DNA of 64,000 nt from Chitinophagaceae bacterium (GCA_028288405.1 JAQBNS010000037.1:36746-100745), one strand, 5' to 3'; shown: positions 43,738-52,977, counted from the stretch's first letter. Numbers and translations: made by a program. Notes: generated from the letters alone by a model not told the origin.

Positions 43738-46700
43738 CTATTGTACCTTGATCATTTTTTGTGTCGCTATCCCATTTGCAGAATGGTATTTCACCAGGTA
43801 CAAATCAGATTTTAACGTGGATGCATCGAAGGTAAAAGTATGTGTGCCGGCAGTTAAGTAGCCTTCTACTACTGTTCCTACTACTTGACCTGTTTTGTTG
43901 TATACCAATACTGAAACATCTCCGGCTTCTGTTACCACTACTTCTATATCTGTTGTAGAAACAAATGGATTCGGTGAGTTACTGATTGTTGTTGCTGATA
44001 CGGCAGAAGCATCATCTGCTGTTCTTGCAGCTCCACAAGAACCTACCAATGTCCATGCATCCGTCCAGTAAGCACCAGTACCCGGACCGTAAGCCCAAGC
44101 CGCACCGTTGCACCATCCTGAGTAAGGATAAGGTTTGCATTGGTATTGGTTGTTTACATTTTTCACTTTGCTGCCTGCAGCGTAGTTGCCGTTTTCAACA
44201 TACTGTGCAATCGCTGAACAAGTATTTGTATTTACTGTATTAACAGTCACACTCACCGCAGTGGAAGTAGTACTTGCACCACTATTGTCTGTTGCTTTTG
44301 CCGTAATGCTGTAAGTGCCTGCTGCAACATTTGTCCAACTGTAACTGTATGGAGAAGAATTGTCAGAGAACAATAAAGTAGCACCACTGTAGAAATCCAC
44401 TTTACTCACTGTACCGTCTGCATCTGCTGCCGTAGCGGCGATAGCAATCGTTGCCGGAGCGTTAGAAGAAGAGTTATTCGCTGGTGAAGTCAAAGTCACT
44501 GTCGGTGCTTGATTAGGAAGAGCGATTACAGTGATGCTTACCGCATCAGAAGTAGTTGATGCACCTAAGTTATCCGTTACTTTAGCGGTGATGCTATACG
44601 TATCCGCTGCAACACCTGTCCAGCTATAAGAATATGGAGCAGTAGCATCTGTACCTAATAAAGTTGTACCGTTGTAGAAATCTACTTTACTCACTGTACC
44701 GTCTGCATCTGCTGCTGTAGCGGCAATTGCAACCGTTGCCGGAGCGTTAGAAGAAGAATTGTTGGCAGGAGAAGTCAATGTGATCGTTGGAGACACATTA
44801 GGAACTGATATTACTGTCACCGTTACTGATAAAGAAGTAGTAGCTGCACCAACGTTATCGGTCGCTTTGGCTGTGATGGTATAAGAACCAGCACCCACAC
44901 TTGTCCAGCTATAAGTATATGGAGCAGTAGCATCTGTACCTAATAAAGTTGTACCGTTGTAGAAATCTACTTTATTTACCGTACCGTCTGCATCGGCTGC
45001 TGTAGCGGCTATCGCAATCGTTGCCGGAGCATTAGAAGAAGACCCGTCAGCAGGTGAAGTAAGACTTACTGTAGGTGCTACGTTAGGAGCATTGGTGGTA
45101 AATGAAACATAGTTCAAGTTCAAATCACCGCTGTCAAACGCAATTTTCATGATTTTTTGTCCGGCAGTTAACGCAATGTTATTGATCGTTACCGTCTGCC
45201 AGATTTGCCAGCCTGTTGTATTTGGAACAGTGATGGTTCCAGAAACGTTAGCACCATCTAGTTCAATATGGAATGTTTTACCAGCAGCGGTTGCTGCTAC
45301 ACGTACAGCCAAGTTGTATGAACCGGCAGCGGCAACATTCACAGAATATTCTAACCACTCGCCTGCTACTACATAACCTACATTGTAACCGGCATCAGTA
45401 TCCGTACACGCTTCCACGTCTACCGCTTCAGTCGTTCTGTAAGCTCCACCCTGGTTAGCTGTAGTCGTTTCATTGAACGCCACACCTTGTCCACCTAAGT
45501 CATAATTTTCAGCCTGAATTTTACCTGGGATCGCCCAAGCTGATCCACCGTATGGTGATTGAACGATTGGAGCAGTAGTAACTACTACAGCGATCACTGA
45601 AGATGTCGTAACGGCACCTGCATTGTCAGTTGCTTTAGCGGTAATGCTATAATTACCTGCTGCAACAGTTGTCCAGCTGTATGAATAAGGAGCAGAAGCG
45701 TCGCTACCCAATAAAGTTGTGCCGTTGTAGAAATCTACTTTGCTCACTGTACCGTCTGCATCTGCTGCGGTAGCGTTGATTGTGATAGAAGCCGGCGCTA
45801 CAAAAGAAGCATTGTTAGCCGGTGAGGTAATACTCACTGTCGGTGCTACGTTGCCTACTGCGTTACCAAACGTCACTTTACCAAAACGAGAAGGTAAATG
45901 GTTGGTCACACCGTCTGTATAAGTCCAGGTATATAATTTTTCGCTGCTTGCTGCATTGTAGTTATGATCCGCTCTTGCGAAGTTCAATCTCCAGGTATCA
46001 CCCGCATTCGGTTTTCCAAAAGTAGCCGGTGTGGCAGGAATTCCGGCAAACGGTAAAGCTGCTTCTACTACCCATTGTACGCCACCGGTTGCGGTGTTAA
46101 TTGTACCCGTAACCGTTGTTTTGACTTGAAGATTAGTAATGTTCCAAGCTGTATTGGCAGTACCACCAGCTGAATAAGGTTTGTCCATTACCAGATCGTA
46201 AAGTGTTCCGTTAGGAGCAAAACCGATCTCTGTATAATTCACTCCGTCACCGTCTTTATCAATCAATACTTCCAATACATCCTGTGTATACAATTCTGCG
46301 TCTCTTGCTGTAAGTGTAGACCACATGCTATTGTCTTGTATGGTAAAGGCGAAATATAAATACGAATCGCTCCATAACATTTTAGCATTTGTAACCTGCG
46401 TGGCTGCGCTGCCATCCATGTTTAACAAATTATCCGTAGCCGGTGCGTTCACCCAACCTGATTCGTTCAATACTCCATCCACAGTGATGGCGCTCAACGT
46501 TTTATTTACTGTATATTCTTTGATCGGCAATGTTGGATTGATTACAGTAACAGATACCGCTGTTGATGTTTTGGTAGCTGATGCATTATCAGTGGCTTTT
46601 GCAGTAATGCTATACGTTCCAGCTCCAACACCTGTCCAGCTGTAAGAATAAGGAGAAGTAGCATCGCTGCCTAATAAAGTTGAACCGTTGTAAAATTCCA

Positions 46701-47871
46701 CTTTACTCACTGTACCGTCCGCATCTGCTGCATTAGCATTGATCGTGATCGATGCTGGAGACGTAAAGGAAGCGTTATTAGCAGGAGACGTGATGCTCAC
46801 TGTTGGCGCTTGATTTACCGGTGTAGAACCATTGATGACTTCACTGATGGCATTCAATAGAGACTTCGCACCCGGAGCATCTTCCGGAAGTTCCCAGATC
46901 ATCACACCGCTCGCGTTAGCAATAGCGAAAGTGGTTTTCTTTTTTATGGTAGGAATACCGTTGTAATAAATAGCGTTTGAACCAGAACCGACCACGTCAT
47001 TGTTTTCAGCACCGGCATATTTACTTACAATAGAAGAGTAAGCGATTTCATCGTTGCCTGATTGTGCATAAGAACCCCAACCATAACCATAGAAAGGCAT
47101 ACCTACGGTCAATTTAGAACCGGGAACACCTTTTGTATTGTGCCAATAGTTAAAATCATCCACAGCAAACTGGTAGCTGGAGTGTTGCGCAGCGCCATCT
47201 CCCGTGCCTGGTATAGCGGCATCGTAAGACATCACATTAATGAAATCAAATTGAGCTGCTGCAGTATTGGTGACATCACTTCCAAACCACGTTGCCAAAG
47301 CGGAAGTCATGATTTTACCTTTTGCATGCAATCCTGTACCCAACTGTGTAACGAATGTTTGATACTGGCTGCTCGTTACATTACCACCACCTAATACATC
47401 ACCTTCAATATCTACATCAATACCATCGAGGTTATTGTCTACAGCATATTGAACCAACTTGGTTACAAAACTGCTGCTGGAAGTTGAATTGGCTAATAAA
47501 GTTTTATATGTACTCGCCGAAGCTCCCGCTCCTCCAATTGAAATCAACACCTTCACATTTTTTGCATGAGCGGCATTGACAACAGTTGTTATATTTCCAG
47601 CACTCACCCCTGATAATACTCCCGAAGTGTTGGGATTGGCAAAGGCTATATTAAGGTGTGTTACTTTGGTAAGATCGGCAGTGTTCACAATGCCCGGAAA
47701 ATTAATCCAGGTTGGGATGTAAGCGACAACTCTGGTTTGAGCGAAGCTGTTCACCGACAAACACAAAATAGCCAGTAAATAGACGAATTTCCGTCCAAAT
47801 CCGGCTGAGATGCTTCCCGTTTCCTCAGAAACAGTTCTAAACAACTGATTTTTAACGTTTAAATACTTCAT
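43738..47871 (-). CDS. Multimodular GH18 chitinase secreted by T9SS
   Basis: 1377 residues. The N-terminus has a long charged n-region before the hydrophobic core (about 29-45, 'VNSFAQ'). GH18 domain about 46-355, with the catalytic 'DGIDVDIE' at 149-156 (acid Glu156) and 'MPFYGYGW'. Then a Big_9/Ig-like module, a CBM9-like domain (about 454-670), a second Big_9, a CBM6 domain (about 770-927, 'KIQAENYDLGGQGVAF'), three more Big_9 modules and a short CBM5/12 chitin-binding domain ('QYQCKPYPYSGWCNG', about 1217-1280). It ends in a type A sorting domain ('ISNSPNPFVSTTDIEV'). It should be a surface or released chitinase that clings to chitin and mixed cell-wall polysaccharides. The nearly identical Big_9 copies may recombine. 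Confidence 0.93.
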   Translation of the reverse strand: MKYLNVKNQLFRTVSEETGSISAGFGRKFVYLLAILCLSVNSFAQTRVVAYIPTWINFPGIVNTADLTKVTHLNIAFANPNTSGVLSGVSAGNITTVVNAAHAKNVKVLISIGGAGASASTYKTLLANSTSSSSFVTKLVQYAVDNNLDGIDVDIEGDVLGGGNVTSSQYQTFVTQLGTGLHAKGKIMTSALATWFGSDVTNTAAAQFDFINVMSYDAAIPGTGDGAAQHSSYQFAVDDFNYWHNTKGVPGSKLTVGMPFYGYGWGSYAQSGNDEIAYSSIVSKYAGAENNDVVGSGSNAIYYNGIPTIKKKTTFAIANASGVMIWELPEDAPGAKSLLNAISEVINGSTPVNQAPTVSITSPANNASFTSPASITINANAADADGTVSKVEFYNGSTLLGSDATSPYSYSWTGVGAGTYSITAKATDNASATKTSTAVSVTVINPTLPIKEYTVNKTLSAITVDGVLNESGWVNAPATDNLLNMDGSAATQVTNAKMLWSDSYLYFAFTIQDNSMWSTLTARDAELYTQDVLEVLIDKDGDGVNYTEIGFAPNGTLYDLVMDKPYSAGGTANTAWNITNLQVKTTVTGTINTATGGVQWVVEAALPFAGIPATPATFGKPNAGDTWRLNFARADHNYNAASSEKLYTWTYTDGVTNHLPSRFGKVTFGNAVGNVAPTVSITSPANNASFVAPASITINATAADADGTVSKVDFYNGTTLLGSDASAPYSYSWTTVAAGNYSITAKATDNAGAVTTSSVIAVVVTTAPIVQSPYGGSAWAIPGKIQAENYDLGGQGVAFNETTTANQGGAYRTTEAVDVEACTDTDAGYNVGYVVAGEWLEYSVNVAAAGSYNLAVRVAATAAGKTFHIELDGANVSGTITVPNTTGWQIWQTVTINNIALTAGQKIMKIAFDSGDLNLNYVSFTTNAPNVAPTVSLTSPADGSSSNAPATIAIAATAADADGTVNKVDFYNGTTLLGTDATAPYTYSWTSVGAGSYTITAKATDNVGAATTSLSVTVTVISVPNVSPTITLTSPANNSSSNAPATVAIAATAADADGTVSKVDFYNGTTLLGTDATAPYSYSWTGVAADTYSITAKVTDNLGASTTSDAVSITVIALPNQAPTVTLTSPANNSSSNAPATIAIAATAADADGTVSKVDFYSGATLLFSDNSSPYSYSWTNVAAGTYSITAKATDNSGASTTSTAVSVTVNTVNTNTCSAIAQYVENGNYAAGSKVKNVNNQYQCKPYPYSGWCNGAAWAYGPGTGAYWTDAWTLVGSCGAARTADDASAVSATTISNSPNPFVSTTDIEVVVTEAGDVSVLVYNKTGQVVGTVVEGYLTAGTHTFTFDASTLKSDLYLVKYHSANGIATQKMIKVQ

Positions 47872-48167
47872 AAAGGAGTCTTGGTTTTAGTTGAGCTGAT
47901 TGAAAGATTGATGTTGTAATATTATTAATTCTATATTTTCTATAATCATTTAGAGTTGGACATTACAAGGACATGACCTTGAAATGTAGCTGGACATAAC
48001 TTAGACAAGCTGTCTCAATCCCTTTTTTTTAGCTTAAAAACTTATTTTCATTTGAAACAAGCTCTGTTGTACATATTCAGCTCCTTAATAAGAATAAGGA
48101 GCGGAAAGATCTTTCCGCTCCAGAATTTACCAGCAGATGAAAAAATTGTATGTAATCGTAAATGGGG
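47872..48167 (-). promoter_or_regulatory. Upstream region of the chitinase gene with possible alternative hairpins
   Basis: No gene is seen in these 296 bp. At 48098-48121 there is a perfect 24-nt palindrome (GGAGCGGAAA-GATC-TTTCCGCTCC). Overlapping it, GCTCCTTA (about 48080-48087) can pair instead with TAAGGAGC (about 48095-48102). The two structures share bases, so they exclude each other. They could serve as a terminator for the mini-protein gene upstream or as a leader switch for the chitinase. The rest is AT-rich with no clear promoter. Confidence 0.4.
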
Positions 48168-48320
48168 TTAGTATAATTCAAAGAGCATTTGCATCAAAAC
48201 GATGAGCGTGTGTAGTAAATAAATCATCAATAGAGAACCGATGATTAACACTTCCTGAGGAGTCTTCTTAATCCATTGAGCCAATGGACGTCGAAATAAA
48301 AGTGCTGCTTGCTTTCTCAT
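48168..48320 (-). CDS. 50-residue membrane mini-protein
   Basis: ATG at 48320 to TAA at 48168-48170. The N-terminus is basic ('MRKQAALLFRRPLAQWIKK'), followed by one strongly hydrophobic helix (about 24-46, starting 'VLIIGSLLMIYLL') and a short tail ending ELY. A purine-rich AAAAAAGAAAAAG stretch precedes the start. The inside-positive topology fits a real single-pass membrane peptide. No family is recognised. It lies between the PorP/SprF gene and the chitinase on the same strand. Confidence 0.5.
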   Translation of the reverse strand: MRKQAALLFRRPLAQWIKKTPQEVLIIGSLLMIYLLHTLIVLMQMLFELY

Positions 48321-48485
48321 AAATCTTTTTCTTTTTTAAGGGATCAGATGAATGACTGTATCTAAATGATTTACAGTGATCTAATAGGAAGACAAACGGA
48401 CAAACAAAAAGTAAACAAAAAGAATAAAAAATATAACTATGATTAGTATGATTTCTTCAGACCTGACACCATTCTATGTAAAGTA

Positions 48486-49424
48486 TCATTCTTCTTCCTC
48501 TTCTTCTGTATCACCACCACTAATGCCCCCACGACGATGAGCACCTGGCACAAAACGTAAAGAGAGTTCGTAAGCCGCAGGATTGTAATTGGTAATTCCT
48601 CCTAGTGGGAAATAATAAGAGAACATTAATTTGAACATACTTCGACCCACTTTTATATCTTCCAGTCCACCCGAAACAGATACACCTTTATCATACTTAT
48701 AACTTACTGCTGTCGTTACATTATCCTGAATCACTAAAATCAGCGCCAGATCTGCATTATAATATTCCTCATCGTACCAACGAAAAATAAAAGCAGGAGT
48801 TAACGTAAGGTATGGACTCAATAAAAATGTTCTATCGGCTGTCAGGTTATAATGCCTCTCTATGATATAGGTCTCATCAATCGGTGTCAACTTGGAAGCA
48901 ATGATTTGATTACCTGAAATACCGATGTTGAAATTGGAACGGTGCAACCACAAACCTATATCTGCATTGGGCGCAAAAGCAGAACCTCCTGCACTGATAT
49001 TGGATGGTTTGTAGGAATAATTGATAAAACCCGCCGCCACTCCGGCACTCAATATGGACTTTCTACTGATGGGCAAATGAAACGCATATACCAGAGCCGC
49101 TCTGTTTCTATTGATAAAACTTCCTTCCTTATCGTTAATGAATGTTAGTCCAAGAACATGCTTTGGTTTATTCTTTCCACGAGCATTGAGCTGCACATTG
49201 GCGTTGGCATAAAAGGTTCTCACACCGCTAAAAGCACCGGTAAGTGATTTGTTACCAGTACTAAACTCAATGGCTGAATCTTTTCCTATACTAGCAGGAT
49301 TGATGAGACCATATGTCTTGAAAAATTGTATGAACTGCACCGGTAATCCAGCTCCTGATTGAGCCTGAACTTTGTAAATGCAGTTTGAAAAGAATACAAC
49401 TGAGACAATGATATAGATTCTCAT
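48486..49424 (-). CDS. PorP/SprF-family outer-membrane protein with acidic tail
   Basis: 312 residues with a signal peptide ending at about 'IYKVQAQ'. The mature N-terminus shows the family pattern in divergent form: 'FIQFFKTYGLINPASIG' (compare NPAYxG), then 'GAFSGVRTFYANANVQL' and 'VLGLTFINDKEG'. Beta strands follow to the end of the barrel ('YELSLRFVPG'). The last residues are unusual: a Gly-rich turn and six glutamates in a row. It is transcribed divergently from an ECF sigma operon whose next two products carry type B sorting-domain-like ends, which suggests they are its partners. Confidence 0.8.
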   Translation of the reverse strand: MRIYIIVSVVFFSNCIYKVQAQSGAGLPVQFIQFFKTYGLINPASIGKDSAIEFSTGNKSLTGAFSGVRTFYANANVQLNARGKNKPKHVLGLTFINDKEGSFINRNRAALVYAFHLPISRKSILSAGVAAGFINYSYKPSNISAGGSAFAPNADIGLWLHRSNFNIGISGNQIIASKLTPIDETYIIERHYNLTADRTFLLSPYLTLTPAFIFRWYDEEYYNADLALILVIQDNVTTAVSYKYDKGVSVSGGLEDIKVGRSMFKLMFSYYFPLGGITNYNPAAYELSLRFVPGAHRRGGISGGDTEEEEEE

Positions 49425-49548
49425 CTACTGAAAATACTAAATATTATTTAGTAATTTTAACATAAAAAATGATATATTTCTAAGGAAAAGCACTAATTTA
49501 AAAAATAACAAAATAAGTTGTTTACTTTTTTCAGTGTGGTTTGTCGTT

Positions 49549-49556
49549 CAAATATA
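49549..49556 (-). promoter_or_regulatory. Possible -7 box (TATATTTG) for the PorP/SprF gene
   Basis: On the minus strand the sequence reads TATATTTG, an exact fit to the Bacteroidota -7 consensus TAnnTTTG. The -33 TTTG is not clear at the expected spacing (only ATTG about 16 bp upstream). Leader about 120 nt. Pattern match only. Confidence 0.25.
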
Positions 49557-49574
49557 GGGAAGGAAATCTAGTCA

Positions 49575-50144
49575 ATGCAGTATACTGACAAGGATGTGAT
49601 ATCGGCTTTAAAAAAAGGCAATGACGATGCTGTACTAGCCTTTTTGTATAAATCGGTATTGCCCAAAGTCAAGCATTACATCAAGGGTAATAAAGGAAAT
49701 GACGACGAAGCGAAAGACATCTTTCAAGACGCTGTGATCATTTTCTACAAAAAAGTAAAGCTGGATCAACTTCCTGATGATGTAAACATCACCGCCTACA
49801 TCTGCCGCGTATCGAAAAATCTCTGGATCAATCGTGCCAAGCGGATGAATAAAACAACAGAAATGCCTGATGAGGACTTTCTTCAAACGGAAGGAGATTT
49901 TCTAGGAAACCTGATCACAGAAGAAAAGAAAGCAGCCATTACTACCCTGCTTTCTGAAATAGGTCAGGAATGTCAAACACTTTTAAAATACTCCGTGTAC
50001 GACAGCTTAAGCATGAAAGAAATTTGCAAGCTCATGGGTTACTCCAGTGAAAATGTAGCGAAGACCTACAATTACAGGTGCAAGCAAAAACTGATACAAT
50101 TGGTAATGAAAAACAAAGCCATTGAAAATTTATTAAGAAAATAA
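49575..50144 (+). CDS. ECF-type RNA polymerase sigma factor
   Basis: 189 residues. Region 2 at about 20-90 includes 'NDDEAKDIFQDAVIIFYKKV' and 'ITAYICRVSKNLWINRAKR'. Region 4 at about 120-180 includes 'QTLLKYSVYDSLSMKEICKL' and 'VAKTYNYRCKQKLIQLV'. It is not close to the sigma factor at 16123. Its TAA overlaps the ATG of the next gene by one base, so translation is coupled to the putative anti-sigma protein. It is divergent from the PorP/SprF gene. Confidence 0.9.
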   Translation: MQYTDKDVISALKKGNDDAVLAFLYKSVLPKVKHYIKGNKGNDDEAKDIFQDAVIIFYKKVKLDQLPDDVNITAYICRVSKNLWINRAKRMNKTTEMPDEDFLQTEGDFLGNLITEEKKAAITTLLSEIGQECQTLLKYSVYDSLSMKEICKLMGYSSENVAKTYNYRCKQKLIQLVMKNKAIENLLRK

Positions 50145-51256
50145 TGAATCCTAAATACGACATATATGAAGAAATAGACCGTTACCTCAACGATGAGTTG
50201 AGCGAAGCAGAGCTTGTGCAGTTCAATGAAAAACTGTCAACCGATGCGGAGTTCAAATCTATTGTCGAAGCACAGAAAATTGCGAATGAAGTAATCATTG
50301 ATCAGGAAATGATCAAACTGAAAGCACGCATGAGCAAAGAGATGAGCGCTGACAATACGGGTTCTGGCCCTTGGGGTAAAATTATTATCTTCTCTGCCGT
50401 AGTAGTGACTTCTGCTGCTCTTTATACCTATAACCAGTATTCATCTTCCGATGCGGAAGATACCAAAGTAATCTCTGCGACACCGGCACAAACTAATACA
50501 GCCAGTGAACAAAATCAAAGCGAAATAACTGTCACCCCGATAGAACAACATAAAACTACGCCACAAAAATACCCGGTAGCTGTTGATGCGAAACAAACAC
50601 CTGTAGACGCAACACCTTCAACAGAAATCAAAACAGAAGCACCGGTTGTGCTAAAAGAAAATGCTACGCCTTTAGTAGCAACACCTCAAAAAGAAGAAGT
50701 AAAACAAGCCGTGAAAGCGGCGGATCAAATTGCCAAAGTGAATTGTGAAACCGTGCACATTTCAGCCCAGGTGCATGTAGACTATGGTTTTGACAGCGAT
50801 GGAGAAGCGTCAATCATCATTGATCAATTGTCGGTAAAAGGGGGTACTGCTCCTTATTCTTATGCTATAGACCAATCTACTTTTGATAACGGTACTCGTT
50901 TTGACGGTATACAAGATGGTGTGTATCATGTGCGCGTGAAAGACCACAACGGTTGTGTATCACAAGTGAAGAAAGAAGTGATCGTTAAAACACCGGTGAA
51001 AGAAATAGACGAAGCCTTTGCACCTCATCATGGTGAGCGTTGGAAGTTCCCTGTAAAGGCCAATAAAGAGGCAACGATTAGTATATTTAATAAAACAGGA
51101 ATACCAGTTTACACCACCACTGTATCCGGAGGTTATCCGGAAGAATGGGATGGAAGAAACAACTCCGGAGTTGAATTAGAATCCGGTAATTATTATTTTG
51201 TCATTCAATATACTCCTCGTGATATAGTGAAAGGCCATATCAGCATCGTGAAATAA
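50144..51256 (+). CDS. Membrane anti-sigma-like protein with SprB-type repeat and type B sorting-domain-like C-terminus
   Basis: 370 residues. N-terminal cytoplasmic part (1-72) has 'IDRYLNDELSEAELVQFNEK', like the start of Bacteroidota anti-sigma factors ('YLxxxLSxxExxxFExxL'), but without zinc ligands. One membrane helix is at about 79-96. A long Pro/Thr/Glu linker follows (100-200), then a SprB-like repeat (about 201-280, 'VKGGTAPYSYAIDQSTF', 'GVYHVRVKDHNGC'). The last about 80 residues resemble the gliding-motility-associated/type B sorting domain: 'ATISIFNKTGIPVYTT', 'EEWDGRNNSGVELESGNYYF', 'VKGHISIVK'. There is no cleavable signal peptide. A sorting-domain fold tethered to the inner membrane and wired to a sigma factor is unusual. 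Confidence 0.75.
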   Translation: MNPKYDIYEEIDRYLNDELSEAELVQFNEKLSTDAEFKSIVEAQKIANEVIIDQEMIKLKARMSKEMSADNTGSGPWGKIIIFSAVVVTSAALYTYNQYSSSDAEDTKVISATPAQTNTASEQNQSEITVTPIEQHKTTPQKYPVAVDAKQTPVDATPSTEIKTEAPVVLKENATPLVATPQKEEVKQAVKAADQIAKVNCETVHISAQVHVDYGFDSDGEASIIIDQLSVKGGTAPYSYAIDQSTFDNGTRFDGIQDGVYHVRVKDHNGCVSQVKKEVIVKTPVKEIDEAFAPHHGERWKFPVKANKEATISIFNKTGIPVYTTTVSGGYPEEWDGRNNSGVELESGNYYFVIQYTPRDIVKGHISIVK

Positions 51257-51258
51257 AA

Positions 51259-52890
51259 ATGAAAAAGAAACTCCTACATATCGCCTTTATCTTATTGCTT
51301 GTATCAAGCAGTAAAACGGCTATGGCCTGGACAGGAGTGTATATTCCGGATGCTAACTTTAGAAATTTCTTAAGTACTTCTTACCCTGCAACCTTATACG
51401 CAGATCAATCCTTGAATACGACAGCGGCTGCAACGGTTAACACGGCTTTCAAATGTTACAATAAAAACGTTACGGACTTAACAGGTATTCAATATTTCAC
51501 CAACATTCTGACCTTAGAAGTCAAATACAATCCTAACCTGCATACCATACCGAACATCGACGGCTTGACAAGCATCACTACACTTGGATTGGATTCTAAC
51601 GACCTCACTTCTTTACCTAATTTATCTACGCTGACCAATCTGCAGGTACTTTCCTTTCATCACAACCGTGTATCGGTCTTGCCTAGTATCTCTAACCTGA
51701 CTCAGCTTAAAGTTTTATTTGCGCATAGCAATGAGTTGACGGCTTTACCAAGTTTATCGGCTCAGGTAAATTTGGATAAACTGTTCATTTCAGACAATCC
51801 AATCACCGCTGTTCCAAGTTTGTCAGCTCTCGTCAAGCTTACTTATTTTTCTGCTCATCGTATTCCGGTTTCGTCTCTGCCGAGTTTTAATAACTGTGTC
51901 TTATTGCAGTATTTGGTATGCACAGATAATCAGATCACAACTGTTCCCAATATTACCAATTGCACCCAATTGAAAGAATTATGGATGCCCGATTGTAAGC
52001 TCACGACTCTTCCTGATCTTAGTGGCTATACATTATTAAATACAGTCAATGTAAGCAACAGTGAACTTTCCTTTGAAGACCTGCTGCCTTCTACTGCTAA
52101 TCCCGGTTTTAACCTAACAGATTATGATTTTACCGGCCAGCAACCAGGCACTGCGGCTACCGTCAATGCTTTAACATCCAATACCGTTCAACTCGATCTT
52201 GGTTTTGACAATGCATTAACTACCAATAGTTACAAATGGTACAAAGACGGTGTATACTATACTACTACAACTATTAATAAACTAACTTTTGCTTCAGTCA
52301 GTTTGAATGACGAGGGTATCTATACTTGTGACATTACCAACACGACACCAGCTGTAGCGGGTATTACGTTAACAGCGCGACCTATTATACTCAGAGTTTC
52401 TCCATGTATCACAGCCAACAACTTATATTACAGTATTGAAAATACAGCCTGTACATATCCTATTGTAGTTAATTTAGACGAAAGCTCATTCAGCGCAGGT
52501 ACCGGTCCTTTCACTTATAAAATTGCGACTAAAAAAGATACCTTAGCCTTCAACACTCCCAACTTTTCCCTATCAAAAGAAGGAGTTTTTGACATCCTTG
52601 TTAAAGATGCTGCAGGATGTGAAGTAACCTTTGAATCTAAATTGGTAATAGAAAGGAACAGCCAATGCGATCCTGTTTTTTATCCCAATGGCGACGGTGT
52701 AGCAGATTCTTATTACATAGAAAATACAGGTACCGCTCAAATCTACAACAGATCAGGTGAACTGGTGAAAGAGCTTACCGTTCCTGCTTATTGGGATGGT
52801 ACTACTAAAAAAGGACAAGACGCTCCGAGCGGGTTGTATGTGATCGTTGTTAATAAAGACGTTACGATTAAAGTGACTTTGTTGAGATAA
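51259..52890 (+). CDS. Leucine-rich-repeat protein with type B sorting-domain-like C-terminus
   Basis: 543 residues with a signal peptide ending at about 'SKTAMAW'. Residues about 70-275 hold about nine LRRs of 21-23 residues ('LQVLSFHHNRVSVLPSISNL' is one unit). An Ig-like domain (about 300-375, 'SYKWYKDGVYY', 'GIYTCDITN') is followed by a SprB-like repeat (about 385-465) and a C-terminal domain with 'VFYPNGDGVADSYYI', 'QIYNRSGELVKEL', 'YWDGTTKKGQDAPSGLYVI', 'IKVTLLR'. This last part matches the type B/CHU_C domain. It should be surface-displayed through T9SS and could be the ligand-binding arm of the sigma system upstream (2 bp away). Confidence 0.85.
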   Translation: MKKKLLHIAFILLLVSSSKTAMAWTGVYIPDANFRNFLSTSYPATLYADQSLNTTAAATVNTAFKCYNKNVTDLTGIQYFTNILTLEVKYNPNLHTIPNIDGLTSITTLGLDSNDLTSLPNLSTLTNLQVLSFHHNRVSVLPSISNLTQLKVLFAHSNELTALPSLSAQVNLDKLFISDNPITAVPSLSALVKLTYFSAHRIPVSSLPSFNNCVLLQYLVCTDNQITTVPNITNCTQLKELWMPDCKLTTLPDLSGYTLLNTVNVSNSELSFEDLLPSTANPGFNLTDYDFTGQQPGTAATVNALTSNTVQLDLGFDNALTTNSYKWYKDGVYYTTTTINKLTFASVSLNDEGIYTCDITNTTPAVAGITLTARPIILRVSPCITANNLYYSIENTACTYPIVVNLDESSFSAGTGPFTYKIATKKDTLAFNTPNFSLSKEGVFDILVKDAAGCEVTFESKLVIERNSQCDPVFYPNGDGVADSYYIENTGTAQIYNRSGELVKELTVPAYWDGTTKKGQDAPSGLYVIVVNKDVTIKVTLLR

Positions 52891-52892
52891 TA

Positions 52893-52977
52893 GTAAAGGG
52901 TGAAGAGTGAATAGTGAAGATACTTACTGCACTCTTCACCCTTTACTCTTCACCCTTCACCCTTCACCCTTCACTTT
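52893..52977. repeat. Family D palindrome, copy D2
   Basis: Left arm about 52893-52919 (AAAGGGTGAAGAGTGAATAG) pairs with a longer right arm about 52930-52976 made of CTCTTCACCCTTTACTCTTC-like units. On the minus strand the last unit contains the TGA stop of the GH1 gene (52971-52973). Confidence 0.88.

Noticed and set aside
46325..46645. 106-residue plus-strand open frame in the chitinase
   Set aside because: Antisense shadow of the CBM9-like and Big_9 coding sequence.
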